From Thermoplasmatota archaeon (GTDB taxonomy: Archaea; Thermoplasmatota; E2; DHVEG-1): DNA of 5,498 nt. The stretch covers positions 1 to 5,498 of the forward strand of contig JALHTX010000364.1 of the NCBI GenBank assembly GCA_022866015.1, written 5' to 3'. Positions 1 to 4,430 of this stretch are shown piece after piece. A program made the translations under genes and the position numbers. How positions within the stretch are numbered: position 1 is the first letter of the stretch; the number at the start of each line of letters is the position of its first letter. A model generated the notes under the pieces. The model was not told where the DNA came from and made no database searches. It saw only the letters and a list, made by a program, of their open reading frames with translations.

Positions 1-349
1 TGGAGGTTCTATTTTATTTGCTAAATTCTGGATCGAAACAACTGATATGGGGCCATCTGCTGTTGCCAAACAAATTCAAAGTAGTGGTATGCAAATACCA
101 GGATTTAGGCGAGATCCACGGATTCTAAAACTGGTATTAGAAAGATACATCCCTGTGGTAACAGTGATTGGTGGGGCAGCAGTTGCTTTGCTTGCTGGTT
201 TTGCAGATATGCTAGGAACTCTTGGTAATGCTAGTGGTACTGGTGTACTACTGACTGTCGGTATAATTATACATCTGTATGAAGATATCGCAAAAGAACA
301 AGCAATGGAAATGCACCCAGTACTGCGTGGTTTCTTTGGAAATGAATAA
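1..349 (+). CDS. secY: Protein translocase subunit SecY (Sec61 alpha), C-terminal part, 5' truncated
   Basis: This is the 3' end of the gene for the pore-forming subunit of the Sec translocon, which moves proteins across or into the cytoplasmic membrane. The reading frame is open from base 2 and gives 115 residues before TAA at 347-349; the N-terminal part lies to the left of the window. Visible signatures are the cytosolic stretch FWIETTDMGPSAVAKQI, the loop QIPGFRRDPRILK, a transmembrane helix starting at RYIPVVTVIGGAAVA, and the last helix GTGVLLTVGIIIHLYED, followed by a short hydrophilic tail. These match the final two helices of archaeal SecY. It sits directly upstream of adenylate kinase, as in many euryarchaeal ribosomal superoperons. 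There is no sign of damage, and the family assignment is firm. Confidence 0.96.
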   Translation, partial: GGSILFAKFWIETTDMGPSAVAKQIQSSGMQIPGFRRDPRILKLVLERYIPVVTVIGGAAVALLAGFADMLGTLGNASGTGVLLTVGIIIHLYEDIAKEQAMEMHPVLRGFFGNE

Positions 350-360
350 AAAAAAGGATA

Positions 361-365
361 GGTGA
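361..365 (+). promoter_or_regulatory. Shine-Dalgarno candidate GGTGA that would favour a TTG start for adkA
   Basis: GGTGA matches the archaeal anti-Shine-Dalgarno sequence and stands five bases before TTG 371. It overlaps the GTG at 362, so the two possible starts cannot both use it. This suggests that the shorter 182-residue product is the real one. It is an inference from spacing only. Confidence 0.45.
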
Positions 366-919
366 GGCTTTTGGGAATAGTAGTAGTAACAGGAATACCT
401 GGTGTTGGTAAAACAACAGTTATGAAAAAAGCTGCCCTAGGAATGGATATTAATTTTGTAACATTTGGAACAGTAATGATAGAAATAGCACAGGAAATGA
501 AACTAGTAAAAGACCGGGATGAAATGAGGAAACTCACACTTGAACAACAGAAAAAACTACAAATAAAAACAGCTGAAAGAATAGCTAAAATGAAAAACGT
601 GATACTTGATACACATTGTACAGTTAAAACACCAAAAGGCTATTTGCCTGGTTTACCAGAATGGGTTGTTAAAAAAATTAATCCAATAGCAATTGTACTA
701 GTTGAAGCAGACCCCGAAGAAATATATAATCGTCGTGCAAGTGATAAAACAAGAAATAGAGATCCTGATACCAAAGAACAAATAAATGAACATCAGATGA
801 TGAATCGTGCTGCTGCAATGGCATATGCAGCTCTTACTGGCTCAACTGTGAAAATTGTCTTTAATCATGATAATGCAATAGATGAGGCTGTTAAACAAGT
901 AGCACCTGTATTAAAATAA
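362..919 (+). CDS. adkA: Archaeal-type adenylate kinase (AdkA)
   Basis: Adenylate kinase converts ATP plus AMP to two ADP in the cytosol. This is the archaeal form, not related in detail to bacterial Adk. Counting from the GTG at 362 (185 residues), the P-loop GIPGVGKTT is at 11-19, FGTVM at 35-39, the archaeal signature DTHCTVKTPKGYLPGLP at 83-99, RNRD at 131-134, and NRAAAMAYAALTG near 148-160. Length fits the family (about 190). The start is uncertain: TTG at 371 lies five bases after GGTGA (361-365), a good anti-16S match, and would give 182 residues beginning just before the first beta strand. GTG 362 has only a weak AAGGA-like site. The gene starts 12 bases after the secY stop and is surely in the same operon. 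Confidence 0.95.
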   Translation: MRLLGIVVVTGIPGVGKTTVMKKAALGMDINFVTFGTVMIEIAQEMKLVKDRDEMRKLTLEQQKKLQIKTAERIAKMKNVILDTHCTVKTPKGYLPGLPEWVVKKINPIAIVLVEADPEEIYNRRASDKTRNRDPDTKEQINEHQMMNRAAAMAYAALTGSTVKIVFNHDNAIDEAVKQVAPVLK

Positions 920-928
920 TAAAGCCGG

Positions 929-1603
929 ATGAAAAAAATGATAAAAATGGATAATAAAGCACAGGGTAGTACCATGATGTACATGATGCTGGTTATGGTA
1001 ATAACATTTGCACTAGTTTTTACAGGTATTGGAAATATTCTTGGTTATTATTTTGGTCTTATACTGCAACCTATAATAGGTTTTGGTGGTAATTACCCTG
1101 TTTTAACAATATTTTTAGCTGGTTTAATAGTAGTTTTTCTTTCGGGAGCTCTTACTAATCTTTTTACAGATTGGAGAAAAATGGGGGAAATGCAGGAGTC
1201 TCAAAAAGATTTTCAAAAAGAGATACAAAAAGCAAGAAAAGAAGGAAATACAAATCGAATTAGCAAACTTATGAAGATGCAACCTGAGATGATGAAAAAA
1301 CAACAAGATGCATCTAGTGGCTCTATGAAATCTATGCTGTTTTTAATTATTTTTATATTTCCAATATTTATATGGCTACGAACTTTTCTTGCAAATCTAG
1401 ACCATTTTTATTTTACAGTTCCATGGGCTAACTATGTTAGTTTGTTTGATAAACCAATTTTAATGCAAGCATGGTTATGGCTTTATCTAATATTTTCAAT
1501 GGTTATTGGTTCTATAATAAGAAATGGTTTGAAATATATAAGTTGGTCTAATACATGGAAGAATATTAAATCAAAGATTAGACCTTCTTCTAATAATATT
1601 TGA
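929..1603 (+). CDS. DUF106 membrane protein (EMC3/TMCO1-like, Oxa1/YidC superfamily insertase)
   Basis: A 224-residue integral membrane protein of the archaeal DUF106 family, which is related to EMC3, TMCO1, Get1 and YidC and is thought to help insert membrane proteins. Hydrophobic segments are visible at about 16-36, 59-79, 134-152 and 178-196. Between the second and third lies a long charged, Lys/Glu/Met-rich stretch (about 81-128), likely the cytosolic coiled coil that in this superfamily contacts the ribosome or substrate. FTGIGNILGYYFG and LDHFYFTVPWANY are recognisable family-like regions. ATG codons at 929, 938 and 947 are all in frame; no strong ribosome site decides between them, and the third would remove only six residues. 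Its place between adk and cmk, close to secY, is the standard archaeal context and supports a role alongside the Sec translocon. Confidence 0.9.
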   Translation: MKKMIKMDNKAQGSTMMYMMLVMVITFALVFTGIGNILGYYFGLILQPIIGFGGNYPVLTIFLAGLIVVFLSGALTNLFTDWRKMGEMQESQKDFQKEIQKARKEGNTNRISKLMKMQPEMMKKQQDASSGSMKSMLFLIIFIFPIFIWLRTFLANLDHFYFTVPWANYVSLFDKPILMQAWLWLYLIFSMVIGSIIRNGLKYISWSNTWKNIKSKIRPSSNNI

Positions 1604-1605
1604 TT

Positions 1606-2130
1606 ATGACTGTAATTACTGTCAGCGGGAAACCCGGTAGTGGTAAAAGCACTGTTGCAGAACTTTTACATAAAAAATTAGGGATTTCTTATGTGTATTC
1701 TGGTATGATTTTTCGCGAAACTGCAAAAAAATATAAGATGAGTTTAGAGGATTTTGGCAAGTTTTGTGAAAAAAATAGCCAAGTTGATAAAGATCTTGAT
1801 AAAAAACAAGTAAAGATCCTTAAAAAAGGAAATGTTATCCTTGAGGGGCGTCTTGCTGGTTGGCTTGCATATCGCAACAATATTTCTTCTTTTAAAATTT
1901 TTATAGATGCAGATCTAAAAACTAGAGTCAGTAGAATTGTAAATAGAGAAAATGGAGATTTAGAAAAAAGAAAAAAAGAAATTGTTGAACGTGAAAGAAG
2001 TGAACTTGCTCGTTATAAAAAATATTATGATATTGATCTTGATGATACAAGCATCTATGATTTAGTTGTATACTCCGCTGATAAAACGCCTGAGGAAATA
2101 GTAAATATTATTTTGGAAAAGCTTGAATAA
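1606..2130 (+). CDS. cmk: Cytidylate kinase, archaeal type
   Basis: This enzyme phosphorylates CMP or dCMP with ATP to give CDP or dCDP in pyrimidine nucleotide salvage. From ATG 1606 it has 174 residues, with the P-loop GKPGSGKST at 8-16, YSGMIFRE at 31-38 (nucleotide monophosphate-binding region), DKDLDKKQ at 61-68, LEGRLAGW at 79-86, the lid-like RIVNRENGD at 110-118, and a C-terminal RSELARYKKYYDIDLDD. All are typical of the short archaeal/firmicute-like Cmk. An in-frame TTG at 1600 would add two residues but overlaps the DUF106 stop; ATG 1606 starts two bases after that stop and is preferred. The near-zero spacing implies translational coupling. In many archaea a ribosomal protein gene (eL34) sits upstream and eL14 downstream; neither is present here. 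Confidence 0.93.
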   Translation: MTVITVSGKPGSGKSTVAELLHKKLGISYVYSGMIFRETAKKYKMSLEDFGKFCEKNSQVDKDLDKKQVKILKKGNVILEGRLAGWLAYRNNISSFKIFIDADLKTRVSRIVNRENGDLEKRKKEIVERERSELARYKKYYDIDLDDTSIYDLVVYSADKTPEEIVNIILEKLE

Positions 2131-2170
2131 TTTTTATTAACCTGTTGTTGTTCTTGTGACAAGTATTATT

Positions 2171-3172
2171 ATGAGTAAAAACAAAAAGGTATTACCCGGT
2201 GTTAATTCAAATGAGCGATTGGTTAAAAAAAAGGTTAAAACTAATCCAAATTTTGGAAAAAAAATAGAGAAAAGAACTGTTGAAGAGCTTTTGGAAAATG
2301 GTGTAATAATAATTGATAAACCTAATGGTCCAACTAGTCATCAGGTTGATTCCTGGATTAAAAAGATTCTTGGAACTGAAAAGGTAGGTCATAGTGGCAC
2401 TCTTGATCCTAATGCCACAGGTATTCTGCCTATTGGTATCGGTGATGCAACAAAGACTTTGTCTTTTTTGCTTCTGGCTGGTAAAGAATATGTAGGAATT
2501 ATGATACTTCATAAGGATGTTGATGAAAAAAAGATTAGAACTGTTTGTGAAAGTTTTGTTGGCGAAGTTGTTCAATTGCCGCCTGTTAGAAGTGCTGTTA
2601 AAAGAGTTCGTCGTAGAAGAAAAATTTATTATTTTGATATTATTCAGATAAAAAATCGTGAGGTTTTATTTCGCGTAGGTTGTGAGTCAGGTACATATGT
2701 TAGAACGATTTGTGTAGATATCGGTAGAAAACTAGGTTCTGGTGCACATCTTGCAGAATTAAGACGTACACAGGTTGGTCATATAAAAGAAAGCGATTGT
2801 GTTCTTCTTCATGATTTAAAAGATAGCTTTGTTTTCTATAAAGAAGACAAAGATGAAAGTAGTATTCGTAGCATTTTGCACCCTATTGAATATATTCTTA
2901 TGCATCTTCCAAAAATCGTTGTACGTGATTCTGCGGTAGATGCCTTATGTCATGGTGCAAGTCTTGCGTTACCCGGTGTTTTAGAGGTTGATACTGGAAT
3001 TAAAAAAAATGATATTATACTTATTTTAACACTTAAAGACGAAGCTGTTGCAGTTGGTAAATCTTTAATGTCGACTGAAGAGATGATTCAGAAGGAGAAA
3101 GGATTTTGTACAAATCTTGAACGGGTTATAATGAAAAAAGGTACTTATCCTTCTATCTGGAAAAAAACTTAA
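2171..3172 (+). CDS. cbf5: H/ACA RNP pseudouridine synthase Cbf5 (dyskerin/TruB family)
   Basis: Cbf5 is the catalytic subunit of archaeal H/ACA ribonucleoproteins, which make pseudouridine in rRNA guided by small RNAs. It can also act on tRNA position 55. From ATG 2171 it has 333 residues. IIIDKPNGPTSHQV leads into the TruB fold; GHSGTLDPNATG carries the catalytic Asp (about residue 79); KEYVG, RSAVKR, ESGTYVRT and GAHLAELRRT are the other conserved motifs. The region from about 247 (LPKIVVRDSAV) to 322 is the PUA domain that binds the ACA box. GTG 2156 would add five residues and there is no clear Shine-Dalgarno for either start, so the start is a choice. A TATA-like AT run at 2131-2139 lies in the 40-base gap after cmk, so a separate promoter is possible. 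Identity is firm. Confidence 0.95.
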   Translation: MSKNKKVLPGVNSNERLVKKKVKTNPNFGKKIEKRTVEELLENGVIIIDKPNGPTSHQVDSWIKKILGTEKVGHSGTLDPNATGILPIGIGDATKTLSFLLLAGKEYVGIMILHKDVDEKKIRTVCESFVGEVVQLPPVRSAVKRVRRRRKIYYFDIIQIKNREVLFRVGCESGTYVRTICVDIGRKLGSGAHLAELRRTQVGHIKESDCVLLHDLKDSFVFYKEDKDESSIRSILHPIEYILMHLPKIVVRDSAVDALCHGASLALPGVLEVDTGIKKNDIILILTLKDEAVAVGKSLMSTEEMIQKEKGFCTNLERVIMKKGTYPSIWKKT

Positions 3173-3178
3173 TAGATG

Positions 3179-3208
3179 TTTTTGTTTTCCTCAGTTATTG
3201 TTTTTTTT
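3179..3208 (+). terminator. T-tracts at the end of the superoperon
   Basis: Two T-rich runs follow the cbf5 stop: TTTTTGTTTT at 3179-3188 and eight Ts at 3201-3208. Archaeal RNA polymerase stops mainly on such T-tracts without needing a hairpin. They lie between cbf5 and the tRNA, so the tRNA either starts its own transcript or relies on read-through. Confidence 0.5.
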
Positions 3209-3210
3209 AT

Positions 3211-3294
3211 GCCGAGGTGGCTCAGCCCGGTACGGCGCGAGCCTGGAAAGCTCGTGGGGACCTCCCCGCAGGAGTTCAAATCTCCTCCTCGGCG
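3211..3294 (+). tRNA. tRNA-Ser(GGA)
   Basis: A complete type II tRNA of 84 bases. The acceptor stem GCCGAGG (3211-3217) pairs perfectly with CCTCGGC (3287-3293), followed by discriminator G3294, usual for serine. The anticodon stem CGAGC (3238-3242) pairs with GCTCG (3250-3254). The seven-base loop CTGGAAA puts anticodon GGA at 3245-3247, which reads UCC and UCU. A long variable arm is present (GGGG 3256-3259 with CCCC 3264-3267). The T-arm is AGGAG-TTCAAAT-CTCCT (3270-3286). CCA is not encoded. No intron is seen. A TATA-like TTAATA at about 3169-3174, inside the end of cbf5, is the only promoter-like sequence near a suitable distance. Confidence 0.97.
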
Positions 3295-3299
3295 TAATT

Positions 3300-3323
3300 T
3301 TATAATTTTTACAGTATAAAATT
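3300..3323 (+). promoter_or_regulatory. TATA-like boxes downstream of tRNA-Ser
   Basis: TTATAATTTTT (3300-3310) and TATAAAATT (3315-3323) both look like archaeal TATA boxes. A start about 25 bases downstream would fall near 3328 or 3342, at or inside the hairpin-containing region described next. The T-run in the first box may equally be the terminator of tRNA-Ser. No start site can be fixed from sequence alone. Confidence 0.35.
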
Positions 3324-3329
3324 AAAATC

Positions 3330-3450
3330 TCGATGGGAGACTACCCATCAATCATTGTCATGACCGGTAATCGTGGGTTCAAATCCCTTTCCCTTCGCTC
3401 AGATCACTGACCGCTATCCGTCAATGTATAGCATTATATAGTGATTGTAT
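3330..3450 (+). ncRNA. Possible structured RNA or decayed tRNA, unidentified
   Basis: This stretch has no credible protein gene but much structure. GATGGG (3332-3337) and CCCATC (3344-3349) form a perfect 6-bp hairpin with a six-base loop. At 3375-3387, GGG-TTCAAAT-CCC has exactly the shape of a tRNA T-loop. Further on, ATCACT (3403-3408) pairs with AGTGAT (3440-3445) around an inner stem GCTAT (3413-3417)/ATAGC (3428-3432). The region is visibly less AT-rich than its flanks. A full tRNA cannot be folded: there is no anticodon stem and no good acceptor partner (GATGGGA could pair with TCCCTTC at 3390-3396 with one mismatch, but the resulting body is too short). It could be a small RNA, a tRNA remnant or a leader. 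I cannot name a family. Confidence 0.3.
3433..3441 (+). promoter_or_regulatory. TATA-like box before the small zinc-binding protein gene
   Basis: ATTATATAG is a good archaeal TATA match. A start 25 or so bases downstream would fall near 3462-3466, giving a short leader that carries AAGGATG (3471-3477) about ten bases before the ATG at 3487. It overlaps the 3' arm of the inverted repeat at 3440-3445, so these two readings compete. Confidence 0.4.
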
Positions 3451-3486
3451 TATTTACGCAACCAAAAAAAAAGGATGTAATGAAAA

Positions 3487-3660
3487 ATGTATCGAGACAA
3501 TAATAGAGGCGGTGGCTATGGTGACGCACCCCGAGAAATGCATAAGGTAACATGTGCAGATTGTGGAAAAGAAACAGAAGTTCCCTTTAAACCAGATGGT
3601 TCTAGACCAGTTTACTGTCGGGACTGTTATCATAAACATCGGCCACCAAGGAGATTTTAA
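3487..3660 (+). CDS. Small CxxC-x17-CxxC zinc-ribbon-like protein
   Basis: A 57-residue protein starting at ATG 3487 after an AAGGATG ribosome site. It has Cys at 23 and 26 (VTCADCGKE) and at 44 and 47 (YCRDCYHK), separated by exactly 17 residues, the layout of the CxxC-x17-CxxC domain found in many archaea and bacteria, often as short single-domain proteins. The four cysteines probably bind one zinc ion. The N-terminus is Gly/Arg-rich (NRGGGYG) and the C-terminus is basic (KHRPPRRF), which would suit nucleic-acid binding, but the molecular function of the family is not known to me. It appears to be transcribed alone: a TATA-like box lies upstream and a palindrome with a T-tract overlaps its stop. 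The coding frame is far better supported than the antisense frame over the same bases. Confidence 0.88.
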   Translation: MYRDNNRGGGYGDAPREMHKVTCADCGKETEVPFKPDGSRPVYCRDCYHKHRPPRRF

Positions 3661-3680
3661 ATCTCTCTCTTTTTTTCTTT
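3651..3680 (+). terminator. Palindrome plus T-tract terminator overlapping the stop codon
   Basis: GAGATTT-T-AAATCTC (3651-3665) is a perfect 7-bp inverted repeat that includes the last codons and TAA stop (3658-3660) of the zinc-binding protein gene. A pyrimidine run with seven Ts follows to about 3680. The T-run alone would serve as an archaeal terminator; the hairpin may help protect the 3' end. Confidence 0.6.
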
Positions 3681-3703
3681 TCATATCTGTAATCGATTCG
3701 CAC

Positions 3704-3739
3704 AAAACCTGTGTTTAGGTTTTAGAGGTATAGGTTTTT
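3704..3739 (+). repeat. Inverted repeat AAAACCT/AGGTTTT with a third half-copy
   Basis: AAAACCT (3704-3710) and AGGTTTT (3717-3723) form a perfect 7-bp inverted repeat with a six-base spacer; a further TAGGTTTTT follows at 3731-3739. A TATA-like GGTATAGG sits between the second and third copies. It stands 60-80 bases before the RAM-domain gene. The symmetry and spacing suit an operator for a dimeric regulator, or a hairpin in a leader; which one cannot be told here. Confidence 0.4.
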
Positions 3740-3783
3740 AAGGAACGAGATGTTAGGATATTGATTGTAAAGGAGAAATAAAG

Positions 3784-4020
3784 GTGGTAATTGGTTTTGT
3801 TCTTATGCATGTTTCACCATTGTATGAATATGAAGTATTCAATAAACTCTCGAAACTCCATGAGATTAGGGAAGTCCATCCCTTATTTGGAGAATACGAT
3901 TTAATAGCAAAAATCGAAGCTGAAGATTATGAAAGCATCGGAGAAATCATTATTCATAAGATTAAAACAATAAAGGGCATAATAGATACTACGACATTAA
4001 CAGGAATAAAGTTACATTGA
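3784..4020 (+). CDS. Stand-alone Lrp/AsnC ligand-binding (RAM) domain protein
   Basis: A 78-residue protein that consists only of the effector-binding domain of Lrp/AsnC regulators; the helix-turn-helix part is absent, and the upstream bases hold no frame for one. The domain begins at once with VIGFVLMHVSP (strand 1), continues with YEVFNKLSKLHEIREVHPLFGEYDLIAKIEAED (helix, then the ligand-loop strand with the family-typical GEYDL), and ends with IKTIKGIIDTTTLTGI (last helix and strand). Such proteins form dimers or octamers and bind amino acids or other small molecules; they may modify the action of full-length Lrp partners. The start is GTG 3784, eight bases after AAAGGAG (3769-3775), which settles it. 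An inverted repeat lies upstream. The specific ligand and target are unknown. Confidence 0.87.
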   Translation: MVIGFVLMHVSPLYEYEVFNKLSKLHEIREVHPLFGEYDLIAKIEAEDYESIGEIIIHKIKTIKGIIDTTTLTGIKLH

Positions 4021-4208
4021 AACAACTGATTCAAAAGAACGATTCATCTTTACTCTTTGAACCGGGTTCTCAGGGTATGTTATGAAAGAAAAAAGATATG
4101 AAATGCAGGTTTGATTTCTAATTTAGGTTAATGTGGCATTGTTTTTTGCCTTTCCAGCCAGTAAAACCAGGAAATGGTAGATTAATAAATAAGAGAGAGG
4201 ACTAAACC
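4021..4208. other. Spacer between the RAM-domain gene and the transport unit
   Basis: No credible gene is seen on either strand. It holds a short inverted repeat GAACC-G-GGTTC (4059-4069), a direct repeat of GATTCA (4029-4034 and 4041-4046), a T6 run at 4142-4147 that may end the upstream transcript, and an AT-rich TATA-like ATTAATAAATAAG (4181-4193). The purine-rich GAGAGAGGA just before 4202 is the likely ribosome site of the next gene, which begins with TTG at 4209. Confidence 0.5.
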
Positions 4209-4430
4209 TTGAAGGATCTGCCATTCTGGTTGCCAAAAAAGAATAACTTTGTATGGTATCTATTGTTCATTGTACTGTTTTTGTTGTCTTTAGATTTCTG
4301 GAACTGGGGATCTTCTACTCCTTTGTTTTTGGGTTTGCCGTTTTGGATGTGGTATCTCTTGTTCCTTACATTATGTTTATCGGGTGCGTTTTATTTGTTT
4401 ACATGGTTTTATTGGAGGGGGGATGAATGA
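4209..4430 (+). CDS. Small two-helix membrane protein, DUF3311-like, symporter partner
   Basis: A 73-residue protein with two hydrophobic segments, about residues 17-33 (VWYLLFIVLFLLSLDFW) and 46-68 (FWMWYLLFLTLCLSGAFYLF), and charged ends. The sequence LFLGLPFWMWYLL resembles the short DUF3311-type membrane proteins that are often encoded directly before SSS-family sodium symporters. I base the name on this pattern and on context, not on a strong motif. Translation starts at TTG 4209, about eight bases after GAGAGAGGA. Its stop overlaps the symporter start as ATGA, so the two are translated together. It probably acts as a small accessory subunit or stabiliser of the transporter, though this is inferred. 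The protein is very rich in Trp, Phe and Leu. Confidence 0.75.
   Translation: MKDLPFWLPKKNNFVWYLLFIVLFLLSLDFWNWGSSTPLFLGLPFWMWYLLFLTLCLSGAFYLFTWFYWRGDE
4414..4422 (+). promoter_or_regulatory. Strong Shine-Dalgarno inside the small membrane protein gene
   Basis: GGAGGGGGG lies within the last codons of the upstream gene; its GGAGG (4414-4418) is eight bases before ATG 4427. It fixes the symporter start at 4427 rather than the out-of-frame ATG at 4423, which lacks an extended frame consistent with the family. Confidence 0.75.

Noticed and set aside
76..537. A 153-residue minus-strand frame across the secY-adkA junction
   Set aside because: It lies opposite two conserved genes, is rich in Ser, Ile and Pro as expected for a reverse-frame shadow, and shows no motif.
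3331..3345. Similarity of GATGGGAGACTACC to the loop E region of 5S rRNA
   Set aside because: No other part of 5S rRNA is present before or after it; the bases upstream are AT-rich promoter-like sequence. A short chance match is more likely.
3332..3397. A complete second tRNA using GATGGGA/TCCCTTC as acceptor stem and TTGTCAT as anticodon loop (Asp-like)
   Set aside because: The acceptor has a mismatch, the anticodon stem does not pair (AATCA against GACCG), there is no D-arm, and the body is only 66 bases. At best it is a remnant.
3340..3411. Box C/D guide RNA on either strand
   Set aside because: One CTGA is present at 3407-3410, but no RTGATGA box lies at a suitable distance on the same strand, and the opposite strand offers only poor matches.
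3403..3465. H/ACA guide RNA for the neighbouring Cbf5
   Set aside because: The two stems are short, no kink-turn is visible, and there is no ANA box directly after the closing stem. Only the general hairpin-with-internal-loop shape fits.
3454..3705. An 83-residue antisense reading frame over the zinc-binding protein gene
   Set aside because: It has no recognisable features, overlaps the terminator and the better-supported sense gene with its paired cysteines, and has no ribosome site.
4082..4114. A ten-codon frame in the spacer as a leader peptide for the transport genes
   Set aside because: It has no clear ribosome site, no run of regulatory codons, and no attenuator-like alternative hairpins next to it.
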